From Chryseobacterium sp. 36-9 (GTDB taxonomy: Bacteria; Bacteroidota; Bacteroidia; Flavobacteriales; Weeksellaceae): a stretch of 64,000 nucleotides of DNA. This document shows, in pieces, positions 9,538-19,397 of the stretch. Location: assembly GCA_001898785.1 (NCBI GenBank), contig MKVE01000015.1, forward strand, positions 1 through 64,000. The letters run 5' to 3'. The notes under the pieces are model-generated. The model saw only the letters and a list, made by a program, of their open reading frames with translations. It made no database searches and was not told where the DNA came from. The position numbers and the translations under genes were made by a program. Within the stretch, counting starts at the first letter, position 1. Every line of letters starts with the position of its first letter.

Positions 9538-9753
9538 ATGAACAATTGGGCAGAATATGTCGGTTACCTGGCTTCCGCATTTGTGGTTGGAAGCTTTTTA
9601 TTAAAACAAATTAAAATGATCCGTATGATCAATCTTCTGGGCTGTATCTGCTTTGTAATCTATGGGATATACAGCGGAATGCTTTGGCCGATTATTATAC
9701 CGAATGCTGTCCTGGCATTGGTTCAGATTTATCATCTAATAAAAAACGATTAA
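9538..9753 (+). CDS. Small YgjV/SemiSWEET-like membrane protein
   Basis: The 71-residue protein has three predicted membrane helices (about 7-21, 28-46, 50-66). The composition resembles the inner-membrane YgjV family: WAEYVGYLASAFVVGSFLL, MINLLGCICFVIYGI, then a proline in WPIIIPNAVLAL. PQ-loop/SemiSWEET-type sugar transporters also use a three-helix unit with a conserved proline, so a transport role is possible but unproven. It is separated by 3 bp from the glycosyltransferase gene and is surely cotranscribed with it. Confidence 0.7.
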   Translation: MNNWAEYVGYLASAFVVGSFLLKQIKMIRMINLLGCICFVIYGIYSGMLWPIIIPNAVLALVQIYHLIKND

Positions 9754-9756
9754 AAG

Positions 9757-10857
9757 ATGAGAGTTATTGTAAGCGTTTTTAATAATCTGTATACAGACCA
9801 ACGTGTTGAAAAGGTTTGTAAAACGCTTTACGATAACGGTTATCAACCAATTCTGATCGGAAATAATTGGTTAGGTGATCCGGCAATGCAGCGTCCGTAT
9901 CCTTTTGTTAGGATTTCTTTAAAATCTAAAAAATTGAGATTTGCATATATAGAATTTCAACGGAAACTCTATCAGGAAATCAAAAAATATGCTGACAATA
10001 AGACCATTTTGCTAGCTAATGATCTGGAAACAATAATGCCAAATTATCTCATTTCTAAAAAATTGGGAATTCCTTTGGTTTTTGACAGCCATGAGATTTT
10101 TACAGAAATGCCGACAATCCAGGGCCGCTGGGTGAAAAGTGTGTGGAAAAAAATCGAAAGCACTTTTATTCCAAAAATTAAAAGGATGATAACGGCAAGT
10201 GATTCCTATGCCAACTGGTTTGTAAAAGAATATAGGATTAATAAACCTGTTGTTGTGAAAAATCTTCCGAGGAAATTAGAATTTAATGGAGCGAATGAAA
10301 ATTCTCCCAAAATTATTCTTTACCAAGGCTGGCTCAATTATTCGCGGGGTATTGATAAAGCCATTCTTGCAATGCAATCGATTAGCAATGCAGAACTTTG
10401 GATTGCCGGCGGCGGTCCAATGGAAAAAGAATTCAAAGAAATTGCTAATCATGCTAATGTTTCGGATAAAGTTAAATTTTTTGGAAAACTTCATCCGGAA
10501 GATCTTCGCAAATTGACGCCAAAGGCTGATGTAGGGATCAGCATCGAAGAAAATAATGGACTGAGTTATTACTATTCTTTACCCAACAAAATTTCAGATT
10601 ACATCCAATCCAGAGTTCCCGTTGTCGTATCAGATTTTCCGGAAATGAAGAATATTGTGAATACTTTCGGTGTTGGAGAAATCATAGAAAATCATTCTCC
10701 CGAACATCTTGCGGAAAAACTGAACACAGTTTTGGAAAAAGGGAAAGCATCTTATCTATACAATCTCAATGTGGCTGCGGATGAGCTCTGCTGGGAAAAT
10801 CAAGAAGAAAAGATTCTAAAAATCTTTGCAGATGCCAGCAAGGAAATTCTTCAATAA
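9757..10857 (+). CDS. GT4-type glycosyltransferase
   Basis: The 366 residues have the two-Rossmann-domain (GT-B) layout. An N-terminal acceptor domain contains LVFDSHEIFTEMP, and the C-terminal donor domain begins around ILYQGWLNYSRGID. An ELWIAGGGPMEKEF strand and an SIEENNGLSYYYSLPNKISDYIQSR-like acidic loop typical of nucleotide-sugar binding follow. It is cytoplasmic or peripheral to the inner membrane and would transfer a sugar to a cell-surface polysaccharide or lipid. No other polysaccharide genes adjoin it, so the product cannot be named. It is the second gene of a two-gene operon. Confidence 0.85.
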   Translation: MRVIVSVFNNLYTDQRVEKVCKTLYDNGYQPILIGNNWLGDPAMQRPYPFVRISLKSKKLRFAYIEFQRKLYQEIKKYADNKTILLANDLETIMPNYLISKKLGIPLVFDSHEIFTEMPTIQGRWVKSVWKKIESTFIPKIKRMITASDSYANWFVKEYRINKPVVVKNLPRKLEFNGANENSPKIILYQGWLNYSRGIDKAILAMQSISNAELWIAGGGPMEKEFKEIANHANVSDKVKFFGKLHPEDLRKLTPKADVGISIEENNGLSYYYSLPNKISDYIQSRVPVVVSDFPEMKNIVNTFGVGEIIENHSPEHLAEKLNTVLEKGKASYLYNLNVAADELCWENQEEKILKIFADASKEILQ

Positions 10858-10924
10858 TTAACTTTGTAGTAATTTCAAAATCTAAGTTGTACAGTTTTTG
10901 ATTCAATCCAATAAAATATCTATT

Positions 10925-11440
10925 ATGAAATCTTTTGTAATAATGGTTGTAGCTGTTTTTTCTCTATTGAGCTGCAGTTCACAAATATATCTTGACCCTA
11001 CGACGCTGAGTTCTGTTGTAGAAAAAAAAGAGTTTGATTTCAATGCTACAAGAGCATTTCCAACCAATTATGACGTTATTAATGTAATGAACTCAATACC
11101 TGGTTCTACGGGAACCCGGCTTTTGAATCTTGATCCTGGCTATGGATTCAATCTGAAAAAAAATTTGTTTAGTGTTGCTTTACCTTATTTTGGAAGAGCT
11201 TTTAATGTTAATCCTGGCGATGCTACAAAAGGTGGTTTGACTTTCGAATCTAAAGAATTCATGGTGAAACAATCCACAAGTAAAAAAGGAAATACACTAT
11301 TGGTAATTACGCCCAATGATCAAAGAGAAAATTATGTTTTCAATTTGGAAATTTTCAAAAACGGGAGTGCATTTCTGTCGATTCAATCCAATAACAGGCA
11401 GCCAATCAGCTTTGACGGGAATATTTCGGCTCCAAAGTAA
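10925..11440 (+). CDS. DUF4251-family lipoprotein
   Basis: I start it at the ATG at 10925. The longer reading from 10898 would place nine residues before the signal peptide. The first 17 residues form a lipoprotein signal ending in LLSC. The mature part matches my memory of DUF4251: a beta-rich domain with FNATRAFPT, a GYGFNLKKNLFSVALPYFGRA core, and a C-terminal FKNGSAFLSI strand. It is probably anchored in the outer membrane. Function is unknown. A TAACTTTG box at 10859-10866 may be the -7 element. It converges on meaB with no intervening base. Confidence 0.8.
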   Translation: MKSFVIMVVAVFSLLSCSSQIYLDPTTLSSVVEKKEFDFNATRAFPTNYDVINVMNSIPGSTGTRLLNLDPGYGFNLKKNLFSVALPYFGRAFNVNPGDATKGGLTFESKEFMVKQSTSKKGNTLLVITPNDQRENYVFNLEIFKNGSAFLSIQSNNRQPISFDGNISAPK

Positions 11441-12427
11441 TTAGTTTCCAAATATTTTTTTAACAAATTCACTGGCTTCGGAACTTGGATTAGATAAAAG
11501 TTCTGAAGCATTTTTTTTATGTTCCTGGAAAGAATTGGCAAGAAGGAGATCATTTTTAGCTTTCTCAAGAATATACTCTCTCACCCAAAATTCGAAGCGC
11601 TTCTGAGCCTGGTTTTTTCTGGTTTCAAAAAAAGTCCCGTTTTTAGTTTTTAACGTGATATAATTCTCGATTTTATTATAGATTTCATCCAATCCTGTTT
11701 TCTCTAAAGCCGAACCCAAAATCACCGGAATTTTCCAGTCTTTTTCTTTCGGAGTAATGAATTGTAAAGCTCTTGTGAGTTCGGTTTTCGTCATTTTAGC
11801 CTTAGATAGATTCTCGGAATTAACTTTATTAATGAAAATCAAATCTGCCATTTCCATTATCCCGCGTTTAATACCCTGTAACTCATCACCGGTTCCGATG
11901 ACTTTCAGAAAAAGAAAAACGTCGGTAATATCATTCACCAAAGTTTCACTTTGTCCAACGCCAACGGTTTCTATCAGGATATAATCAAAACCTGCGGCTT
12001 CGCAAATCAAAAGACTTTCAAAAGTCGTATTCGCAATTCCACCAAGAAATCCGGAACTCGGACTTGGCCGGATAAATGCGTTTGGATCTTTTGCCAACTC
12101 TTCCATTCTGGTTTTGTCGCCAAGGATACTGCCTTTGTTGATTGAGGAACTTGGATCAATCGCCAGAACAGCGACTTTTTTTCCTTGTTTGATGGCATAT
12201 TTTCCAAAGCTTTCTATGAAGGTTGATTTGCCAGCACCGGGAACACCTGTAATTCCAACCCGGACAGATTTTCCTGTGAATGGCAAAATTTCCTTCAGTA
12301 ACTGATCGGCAATTTCCCGATGTTCAGGCTTTTTACTTTCAATCAATGTAATGGCTTTTCCCAAAATCCTTTTATCAGAAGATTTGATTCCGTTGATGTA
12401 ATCTTGTAAACTGATTGATTTGTTCAT
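11441..12427 (-). CDS. meaB: Methylmalonyl-CoA mutase-associated GTPase MeaB
   Basis: The 328-residue G3E P-loop GTPase gates cobalamin loading and protects methylmalonyl-CoA mutase from inactivation. Walker A GVPGAGKST is at about residue 60, followed by the base-switch-like DPSS box, the ETVGVGQSE switch and the specificity motif INKVN. A C-terminal dimerisation helix region (FWVREYILEKAKNDLL) is present. The mutase large subunit lies 0.5 kb upstream on the same strand, with a small divergent cytochrome gene between. The two genes serve one pathway (propionyl-CoA to succinyl-CoA) but are not a simple operon. Confidence 0.95.
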   Translation of the reverse strand: MNKSISLQDYINGIKSSDKRILGKAITLIESKKPEHREIADQLLKEILPFTGKSVRVGITGVPGAGKSTFIESFGKYAIKQGKKVAVLAIDPSSSINKGSILGDKTRMEELAKDPNAFIRPSPSSGFLGGIANTTFESLLICEAAGFDYILIETVGVGQSETLVNDITDVFLFLKVIGTGDELQGIKRGIMEMADLIFINKVNSENLSKAKMTKTELTRALQFITPKEKDWKIPVILGSALEKTGLDEIYNKIENYITLKTKNGTFFETRKNQAQKRFEFWVREYILEKAKNDLLLANSFQEHKKNASELLSNPSSEASEFVKKIFGN

Positions 12428-12515
12428 TGGGAATTTGGAATTATTACAAATTAGGAGTTAGGTAATTTTCGGAATCTTATATTTTCTATTTTTGATAAGA
12501 ATAAAATCCAAAAAT

Positions 12516-12806
12516 ATGAAAAAAACGATATATGCCTTATGTTTTGTAGGCGCAATTATCTACTCTTGTACAACAAAAACAGTGACGACCTCAATGGCTT
12601 CCATCAACACTAGCGCAGAATACGTGACCAAAGGTAAAACCGTATTTGACCAGCGTTGTGGCAAATGCCACGGGCTTCCGGAAGCTTCTGACCACACGCC
12701 GGAACAATGGAACAAAATCATCGCAAGAATGGCTCCGAAGGCGAAACTGAACCCGGAAGAAACCAACTGGGTTCTGGCTTACGTAACGGTTAATGCGAAG
12801 AAATAA
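12516..12806 (+). CDS. Small c-type cytochrome lipoprotein
   Basis: I start at the ATG at 12516 (MKKTIYAL), giving 96 residues. A lipoprotein-like signal ends in IYSC. A single haem-binding motif CGKCH lies in QRCGKCHGLPEASDHTPEQW, and the distal Met is probably in ARMAPKAKL. It would be a periplasm-facing, membrane-anchored mono-haem cytochrome of the small cytochrome c class. Its redox partner is unknown. It sits alone on the plus strand between meaB and the mutase. A TATTTTTG box at 12487-12494 is a plausible -7 element. Confidence 0.82.
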   Translation: MKKTIYALCFVGAIIYSCTTKTVTTSMASINTSAEYVTKGKTVFDQRCGKCHGLPEASDHTPEQWNKIIARMAPKAKLNPEETNWVLAYVTVNAKK

Positions 12807-12909
12807 TATTGAAATTAAACTAAAGGAAACCAATCAATGGTTTCCTTTTTCTTGTAGAATATCTTTCAAACTTTACAAATATGGCACTTGTATTCGGATA
12901 TCAAATTTT

Positions 12910-15036
12910 CTAAGATCCTAAAAATTTCTCCAAAATATCTACCGCACACTTCGGAAGATTCGTTCCGGGACCAAAAATAAAATCGGCTCCGTTGGCGTAG
13001 AGGAATTCATAATCCTGCTGCGGAATTACTCCGCCCACCACAATCGTGATATCATCCGCCCCGAGTTTTTTCAATTCTTCAACAACCTGTGGAACCAGCG
13101 TTTTGTGACCTGCCGCCAAAGATGAAACACCCAAAATATGAATATCATTTTCAACCGCCTGTTTTGCCACTTCTTCCGGAGTCTGGAATAGCGGCGCTAC
13201 ATCGACATCAAATCCCATATCCGCAAAGGCTGTTGCTACTACTTTTGCTCCCCTGTCATGACCGTCCTGCCCCATTTTAGCAACCATTAATCTCGGACGG
13301 CGACCTTCTTCTTCTTCAAATTTCTGAGTAAGATTCAGGGCTTTTTCAAAATATTCGTTCTTTCCTGCATTCATAGCGTAAACTCCTGAAATAGTTCTAA
13401 TGTTGGCTTTATATCTTCCGAAACTTTCTTCCATAGCATCACTCATTTCACCCAACGTTACTCTTCTTCGAGCCGCTTCGATGCACAATGCAAGAAGATT
13501 TCCTTTGCCTGTTTTTGCAGATTCTCTGATTTCATTTAAGATCTGTTCAACCGCTTCAGAATTTCTCTCTTCTTTTATTTTATTTAATCTTTCGATCTGT
13601 TTTCTCCGAACTTCCGTATTATCAATATCTAAGATCTCGATTTCGTCCTGTTTTAAATCTGATTTGAATGAATTTACCCCGATGATAAATTCTTCGCCAC
13701 TGTCGATTTTTGCCTGTTTTCTCGCTGCCGCTTCCTCAATTCTCATCTTCGGAATTCCGGCTTCGATGGCTTTTGTCATTCCGCCTTCCTGCTCAACCTC
13801 ATCAATGTATTTCATGGCTTCTTCGATCATCTGCTGTGTAAGAGATTCAACCAGATTGCTTCCTCCCATCGGATCTACCACATCGCAGATCCCACTTTCC
13901 TGCTGAAGGATGATCTGTGTATTTCTCGCGATTTTCGCCGAATAATCTGTTGGAAGTGCAATCGCTTCATCCAAGGCATTGGTGTGAAGAGACTGGGTTC
14001 CACCCAATGCTGAAGATAAAGCTTCAATTGCCGTTCTTGTGATATTGTTGAATGGTTCCTGCTCCGTTAAAGACCAGCCTGAAGTCTGCGAGTGAGTTCT
14101 TAAAGCTAAAGATTTGGGGTTCTGAGGATTGAATTGCTTTAATAATTCAGCCCAAATATATCTTGCAGCACGCATTTTTGCGATTTCCATGAAGTGATTC
14201 ATTCCGATTGCCCAAAAGAAAGATAATCTTGGTGCAAAATCATCGACATTCATTCCTGCTTTTATTCCTGTTCTTACATATTCCAAACCGTCTGCTAAAG
14301 TGTAGGCCATTTCCAGAACCGGTGTTGCTCCGGCTTCCTGCATGTGATATCCTGAAATTGAGATGGAGTTGAACTTCGGAATATTCTGAGAAGTATATTC
14401 GAAAATATCTGCAATGATCTTCATAGAAGGTGCAGGCGGATAGATGTAGGTATTTCTCACCATAAACTCCTTCAAAATATCATTCTGAATCGTTCCTGAA
14501 AGTAAATCCTGGGAAACGCCCTGCTCTTCTGCAGCCACAATATAAAAAGACAAAATTGGCAAAACTGCACCATTCATCGTCATGGAAACGGAAATCTGAT
14601 CTAATGGAATTTCATTGAATAAAATTTTCATATCCTCTACGGAATCAATCGCAACACCGGCTTTTCCAACGTCTCCTACAACTCTCGCATGGTCTGAATC
14701 ATAACCTCTGTGTGTCGCCAAATCAAAGGCTACCGAAAGTCCTTTTTGTCCTGCCGCCAAGTTTCTTCTGTAAAATGCATTGGATTCTTCTGCTGTGGAA
14801 AACCCTGCATACTGACGAATCGTCCAAGGTTTCTGAACATACATCGTAGAATACGGACCTCTTAGATAAGGCGCAATTCCCGGGGAAGTCTGTGTTAATT
14901 CTTTATTTTTAACATCTTCTGCAGCATATTTTGATTTTAGTTCCAAACCGTCTTTTTCAAACGAATAATTTTCTGAATAGGAATTTAATTCAATGTTTTG
15001 AAAATCAGGGTTTTGATTTTTTATTTTGTAGCGCAT
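12910..15036 (-). CDS. scpA: Methylmalonyl-CoA mutase, catalytic (large) subunit
   Basis: The 708-residue coenzyme-B12 enzyme interconverts (R)-methylmalonyl-CoA and succinyl-CoA. The N-terminal TIM barrel shows the substrate signature [20 protein letters not shown] and [11 protein letters not shown]. The C-terminal cobalamin-binding domain has the base-off motif DGHDRG followed by the GVSSLAAGH and [10 protein letters not shown] segments. That is the full length of a catalytic subunit. No small (MutA) subunit gene is adjacent: the upstream 417 bp are repeats. It either acts as a homodimer or its partner lies elsewhere. MeaB is encoded nearby. Confidence 0.94.
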   Translation of the reverse strand: MRYKIKNQNPDFQNIELNSYSENYSFEKDGLELKSKYAAEDVKNKELTQTSPGIAPYLRGPYSTMYVQKPWTIRQYAGFSTAEESNAFYRRNLAAGQKGLSVAFDLATHRGYDSDHARVVGDVGKAGVAIDSVEDMKILFNEIPLDQISVSMTMNGAVLPILSFYIVAAEEQGVSQDLLSGTIQNDILKEFMVRNTYIYPPAPSMKIIADIFEYTSQNIPKFNSISISGYHMQEAGATPVLEMAYTLADGLEYVRTGIKAGMNVDDFAPRLSFFWAIGMNHFMEIAKMRAARYIWAELLKQFNPQNPKSLALRTHSQTSGWSLTEQEPFNNITRTAIEALSSALGGTQSLHTNALDEAIALPTDYSAKIARNTQIILQQESGICDVVDPMGGSNLVESLTQQMIEEAMKYIDEVEQEGGMTKAIEAGIPKMRIEEAAARKQAKIDSGEEFIIGVNSFKSDLKQDEIEILDIDNTEVRRKQIERLNKIKEERNSEAVEQILNEIRESAKTGKGNLLALCIEAARRRVTLGEMSDAMEESFGRYKANIRTISGVYAMNAGKNEYFEKALNLTQKFEEEEGRRPRLMVAKMGQDGHDRGAKVVATAFADMGFDVDVAPLFQTPEEVAKQAVENDIHILGVSSLAAGHKTLVPQVVEELKKLGADDITIVVGGVIPQQDYEFLYANGADFIFGPGTNLPKCAVDILEKFLGS

Positions 15037-15086
15037 CTTGCTTTTTCTTGATGAAAGTAAATGTATGAATTTTTAAAAATTGTTTT

Positions 15087-15150
15087 AACCACAAAGACGC
15101 AAAGTTTTTTCAAAGGTTTATTTAAGTTTTTGAAAACGACCTTTGTGGTT
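15087..15150. repeat. CACAAAG-type hairpin repeat, copy 3
   Basis: AACCACAAAG at 15087-15096 pairs with CTTTGTGGTT at 15141-15150, a 10-bp perfect stem around about 44 nt that again contains ACGCAAAG. It is the same family as the hairpin at 56060. Confidence 0.65.
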
Positions 15151-15221
15151 TTTCCAAGCGACAATTTGTCATTATTTTTTTGATGGTCTTTTTTTTGAGA
15201 AAGTTGATCGAAGGCGAAGCT

Positions 15222-15327
15222 GCGACAGGGATAGTAGTGGAAATCCTTTTGCTTTTTAGATTCTTCACTTCGTTCAGAATGACAAATGTTCTAAAAAGCA
15301 AAAGATTGCAACGGATAGCCCGGTGAC
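15222..15327. repeat. Structured intergenic repeat, copy A
   Basis: Left and right halves are imperfect inverted copies. GGGATAGTAGTGGAAATCC runs into TTTTGCTTTTTAGA, and on the other side TCTAAAAAGCAAAAGATTG runs into CAACGGATAGCCCGG. The 15-bp inner arms are perfect, and the loop carries CTTCACTTCGTTCAGAATG. It shares GCGAC...GTGGAAATCCTTTT / GCGGAAATCCTTTT words with the repeat at 39467. Confidence 0.65.
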
Positions 15328-15365
15328 AAAATAGCGCAGGGAAAAGCTTTGGCTTTTGGCAGTCG

Positions 15366-15414
15366 CCCGAATCATTATTGATAATTCATGATTGATAAAT
15401 GATTCTGATTCGGG
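15366..15414. repeat. Palindrome upstream of htpG
   Basis: CCCGAATCA (15366-15374) pairs with TGATTCGGG (15406-15414) around an AT-rich core with ATTGATAATTCATG and ATTGATAAATG words. Similar words occur in the inverted repeat before accD (35175-35258). It ends about 40 bp before the htpG start and may be regulatory or just another dispersed repeat. Confidence 0.5.
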
Positions 15415-15453
15415 ATTTTGAGTTGAATACTAATAAAAAAATTTAAAATAAAT

Positions 15454-17343
15454 ATGGCAACAGGAAGTATTAATGTGTCGGTGGAGAATATTTTTCCGCT
15501 GATTAAAAAGTTTCTTTACAGCGACCACGAGATTTTTCTTCGTGAATTGATTTCCAACGCAACAGATGCAACAACAAAGCTGAAACATCTGACAACTATT
15601 GGTGAAGCAAAAGTGGAGTACGGCAATCCTATGATTGAAGTGAAGATTGATAAAGATGCGAAAACGCTGACGATCAAAGATCAGGGAATCGGGATGACTG
15701 GCGAGGAAGTTGAAAAGTATATCAATCAGGTGGCATTTTCCGGAGCGGAGGAATTCTTGGAGAAATATAAGGATTCTGCGAAAGATGCTGGAATAATCGG
15801 GCATTTTGGTCTTGGATTTTATTCGGCGTTCATGGTGGCGGAAAAGGTGGAAATCCTAACGAAATCTTACAAGGAAGATGCGAAAGCAGTTCGTTGGATT
15901 TGTGACGGAAGTCCGGAATATACATTGGAAGAAATTGATAAATCTGACAGAGGAACGGAAATCGTGCTTCATATCGCAGAGGATTCGACAGAATTTTTGG
16001 AAGATTTCAGAATCCGAGAATTGCTGACAAAATATAATAAGTTTAATCAAATTCCGATTAAATTCGGAACTAAAAAAGAGCAACTTCCTCTTCCGGAAAA
16101 CGTGCCGGAAGGAACGAAACCGGAAGAAGTGGAAATTGATAACATCATTAATAATCCACATCCTGCATGGACAATTGCGCCAAGTGACCTGACCAATGAG
16201 GATTATGTGAAATTCTATCACGAACTGTATCCGATGCAGTTTGAAGAGCCTTTGTTCCATATCCACCTGAATGTGGATTATCCTTTCAATCTGACCGGAG
16301 TTTTGTTCTTTCCGAAATTAGGAAACAACCTGAATATTGAGAAAGATAAAATTCAGCTGTATCAAAACCAGGTTTTTGTGACGGATGAGGTTAAGGGAAT
16401 TGTCCCGGATTTCTTGATGTTGTTGAGGGGTGTGATTGATTCTCCGGATATTCCGCTGAACGTTTCTCGTTCGTACTTGCAGGCTGATGGCGCAGTGAAG
16501 AAAATCTCTTCTTACATCACGAAAAAGGTGGCGGACAAAATGGTTTCTCTGATTAATGACAATCGCGAAGATTATGAAAAGAAATGGAATGACATCAAGA
16601 TTGTGATTGAGTACGGAATGATTTCGGAAGATAAATTCTATGAAAAATCTGACAAGTTTGCGCTTTATCCAACGACTGACGGAACGTATTATCTTTGGAA
16701 TGATCTGATCGACAAAATCAAGCCAAACCAGACGGACAAAGACGGAAAAACAATTGTTCTTTATGCTTCTAATGCTGACGAGCAACACAGTTATATAGAA
16801 TCGGCGAAAGAAAAAGGCTATGACGTTCTATTATTAGATTCTCCGATTGTTCCGCACCTGATTCAGAAACTGGAAGCTTCTAAAGAGAACGTTTCTTTTG
16901 CAAGAGTGGATGCAGACCACATCAATAATCTTATCAAAAAAGATGAGCCGGTAATTGCTAAACTAAATGATTCGGATAAAGAGACTTTGAAGAAAGAGAT
17001 TGAAGAATCGATCAATGACAAGAAATTTACGGTCCAGTTAGAGGATTTGGATTCTACGGATGCGCCGTTTACTTTGACTCAGCCGGAGTTTTTCAGAAGG
17101 ATGAAAGATATGCAAGCAACTGGCGGTGGCGGAATGTTTGCAATGGGCGGTTTCCCGGAGATGTATAATCTGGTTGTGAATTCTAACTCAGATTTTGCCG
17201 GAGAATTATTGAAAAAAGATAATGCTGATGAGAAAAAAGCGATGATCAATCAGGCCTTGGATTTGGCAAAATTGTCTCAAAATCTTTTGAAAGGAAAAGA
17301 GCTGACGGATTTTATCAAACGTAGTTTTGAGAGTTTGAAGTAG
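15454..17343 (+). CDS. htpG: Molecular chaperone HtpG (Hsp90)
   Basis: The 629-residue cytoplasmic ATP-dependent chaperone has an N-terminal GHKL ATPase domain with the motifs ELISNATDA, IKDQGIGM and GHFGLGFYSAFMVA. The middle domain contains FPKLGNNLNIEKDKIQLYQNQVFV and the catalytic-loop region NVSRSYLQ. The C-terminal dimerisation domain is shorter than in E. coli and carries a Gly-rich stretch ATGGGGMFAMGGF. The start MATGSINVSVENIF is the normal Bacteroidetes start. It is monocistronic and followed by a strong terminator. Confidence 0.96.
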   Translation: MATGSINVSVENIFPLIKKFLYSDHEIFLRELISNATDATTKLKHLTTIGEAKVEYGNPMIEVKIDKDAKTLTIKDQGIGMTGEEVEKYINQVAFSGAEEFLEKYKDSAKDAGIIGHFGLGFYSAFMVAEKVEILTKSYKEDAKAVRWICDGSPEYTLEEIDKSDRGTEIVLHIAEDSTEFLEDFRIRELLTKYNKFNQIPIKFGTKKEQLPLPENVPEGTKPEEVEIDNIINNPHPAWTIAPSDLTNEDYVKFYHELYPMQFEEPLFHIHLNVDYPFNLTGVLFFPKLGNNLNIEKDKIQLYQNQVFVTDEVKGIVPDFLMLLRGVIDSPDIPLNVSRSYLQADGAVKKISSYITKKVADKMVSLINDNREDYEKKWNDIKIVIEYGMISEDKFYEKSDKFALYPTTDGTYYLWNDLIDKIKPNQTDKDGKTIVLYASNADEQHSYIESAKEKGYDVLLLDSPIVPHLIQKLEASKENVSFARVDADHINNLIKKDEPVIAKLNDSDKETLKKEIEESINDKKFTVQLEDLDSTDAPFTLTQPEFFRRMKDMQATGGGGMFAMGGFPEMYNLVVNSNSDFAGELLKKDNADEKKAMINQALDLAKLSQNLLKGKELTDFIKRSFESLK

Positions 17344-17368
17344 AACTTAGATATTAATGAAAAAGAAG

Positions 17369-17400
17369 AGCGGAACTAAATTTTAGTTCCGCTTTTTTGT
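17369..17400 (+). terminator. Rho-independent terminator of htpG
   Basis: A 12-bp stem AGCGGAACTAAA / TTTAGTTCCGCT is followed by a run of six T. Confidence 0.9.
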
Positions 17401-17509
17401 ATTTATAACAGCGGTTTTATGCGATTTGTGTCAATTTGACAAAATATTTTTTAATTTAAATTGAAATTACAAAAAAAGGATTATTTTAATCAATTCAAAA
17501 TATGAATAA

Positions 17510-19381
17510 ATGAGAAATAAATTTCTATTGATTTTTCTATTGTCGTTGATTAAAATAAATTCACAAAACTATCATTTCTATATATCAGATAATCTAGGCA
17601 GCGATTCCTCCATTGATGGTTCTCAGACAAATCCTTTTAAGACAATTGGCAAGGCTAAAAGTGTTATAAGAAATCAATTAGTCAGTTTTCCTATGACACA
17701 AGATATAATAGTTCATATTGCTGGAGGAAACTATAGTTTATCTCAAAGTTTAGAATTTAATGCTTTAGATAGCGGGAATAATGGACATTTTGTAATTTAC
17801 CAGGGAGAAGGAGATATCACAAATAAAACGATTATAAACAGCGGGCAAACTATTACAGGATGGACAAAGCTTGCAGATAGAAATATTTATCAAGCTAATA
17901 TAGGTGCTTTGTACTCTAGACAGGTTTATATTGATGGAATTAAGGCCACTAGGGCTAGAAGTGAAAATAATATGGGATTGATAGAAACTACAAAAGGTTA
18001 TTTTTCGAATTGGACCAATTTTTCGAATTGGACCAATATAAAAGATGTGGAATTGATTTCTAATATGCACTGGCGAAGCCGAAGGATTCCGATAGATTCT
18101 GTTTGTAATGGTAGCCAGCTTATGATTAATAATGTTATCTGGGATCATTTTACCCATAATGCCGCTATGAATTTTGTAATTGCTCCCGTAAATTGGATAG
18201 AAAATGCTTTTGAATTATTAGATGAGCTAAATGAATGGTATATAGATAAATTATCAAATTCTAACAATATTACTGATAATAATATTATTTACTTAGTAAC
18301 CAATAATTCTCCACTAAATGTTGTAATACCGACACTAGATAACCTAATAATAGGAAATGATGTAAAAAATATAAAATTTAAAAATTTAAGTTTTAATTAC
18401 ACTAAATGGAATGAACCATCTGAAATAAATACTGACTTAAAAACTCCTATATCTTCTACAAATCACGGATTTTCTAATGAGCAAGCAGATATGTATAAAG
18501 ATGTTAGAGGAAACCAAAAACTAATTCCCGGCGCCATTACTTTTACTAACGCGAGTAATATACATTTTATCAATGATGAATTCGAACATCTTGGATCTAC
18601 TGCTTTGAGTTTTGGCCCAGGCTCATCAAATAATATTATTTGTAGTAGCAAATTTAGCGATATTGCTGCAAGTGCAATACGTGTAGGGACTACGGATTAT
18701 TCTATTATAAATGGAATACACGATAATTTGATTATAAATAATTCAATTAATAATATTGCTAATGAATATTCTGGGTCAGTGGGGATTTTCATTCCTTATG
18801 CGAAAAATACCACTATAAAAAATAATACATTGTCTAATTTTCCTTATACTGGCATATCCGTGGGATGGGGATGGGATAACGAAATGGAATATGTCGGGGT
18901 AAATAATATCAGCAATAATAAAATTGACTGTACTGAGCAAATTGTACCTGATGGGGGAGCTATTTATACTTTAAATGCACAAAAAAAGGATTTGAATGAT
19001 AATAATTATACGCAGATAATTGGAAATTATATAATCAACCAGCATTTTTACAGAAGTGCTATCTATATGGATCAAAAATCTAGCTATATACTTGTTGAAA
19101 ATAATTTAATAGAAAAGGATAATAGGTTATCTTCCTTAGAACCAAAAAAATATTGTGTAGACAACTATGTTAAAAGTATTGAAGCCTGGTATGGTTCGAA
19201 AAGCGTAAACATTATTAATAATTATTATAATAATTTTTATGCTGCTCCACCGCTTCAAAGCAATTGTGTTGTTCCTTGTACAGATTTGATTGTAAACAAC
19301 AATACAACTACATATTCTATGTCTACTGCGGCAAATATAATAGCCGCTTCCGGAGTGCAATCAAACATAAACTGTAATTAA
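17510..19381 (+). CDS. Secreted right-handed beta-helix protein (GH141-like N-terminus)
   Basis: The 623 residues start with a signal peptide (MRNKFLLIFLLSLIKINSQ). The opening pattern FYISDNLGSDSSIDGSQTNPFKTI, then VHIAGGNYSL, DSGNNGHFVIYQGEG and RQVYIDGIKATRAR, is what I know from GH141-type and related beta-helix enzymes. From about residue 270 come repeated coils such as NIKFKNLSF, NIHFINDEF and NTTIKNNTLSNF. It is exported, but activity is unproven. The gene is very AT-rich and heavy in Asn/Ile, unlike its neighbours. An 18-bp tandem duplication at 18001-18039 encodes FSNWTN twice. It is the first gene of a three-gene operon. Confidence 0.8.
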   Translation: MRNKFLLIFLLSLIKINSQNYHFYISDNLGSDSSIDGSQTNPFKTIGKAKSVIRNQLVSFPMTQDIIVHIAGGNYSLSQSLEFNALDSGNNGHFVIYQGEGDITNKTIINSGQTITGWTKLADRNIYQANIGALYSRQVYIDGIKATRARSENNMGLIETTKGYFSNWTNFSNWTNIKDVELISNMHWRSRRIPIDSVCNGSQLMINNVIWDHFTHNAAMNFVIAPVNWIENAFELLDELNEWYIDKLSNSNNITDNNIIYLVTNNSPLNVVIPTLDNLIIGNDVKNIKFKNLSFNYTKWNEPSEINTDLKTPISSTNHGFSNEQADMYKDVRGNQKLIPGAITFTNASNIHFINDEFEHLGSTALSFGPGSSNNIICSSKFSDIAASAIRVGTTDYSIINGIHDNLIINNSINNIANEYSGSVGIFIPYAKNTTIKNNTLSNFPYTGISVGWGWDNEMEYVGVNNISNNKIDCTEQIVPDGGAIYTLNAQKKDLNDNNYTQIIGNYIINQHFYRSAIYMDQKSSYILVENNLIEKDNRLSSLEPKKYCVDNYVKSIEAWYGSKSVNIINNYYNNFYAAPPLQSNCVVPCTDLIVNNNTTTYSMSTAANIIAASGVQSNINCN

Positions 19382-19397
19382 AAAATAAAACCATAAA

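Larger units (their letters stand above)
15037..15453. other. Non-coding gap filled with three kinds of repeat
   Basis: No gene is credible in this 417-bp gap between the divergent mutase and htpG genes. It holds a CACAAAG-type hairpin (15087-15150), a larger structured repeat (15222-15327) and a palindrome with ATTGATAA words (15366-15414) just before htpG. The htpG promoter must lie in the last part, but I see no clean TAnnTTTG match there. Confidence 0.7.
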
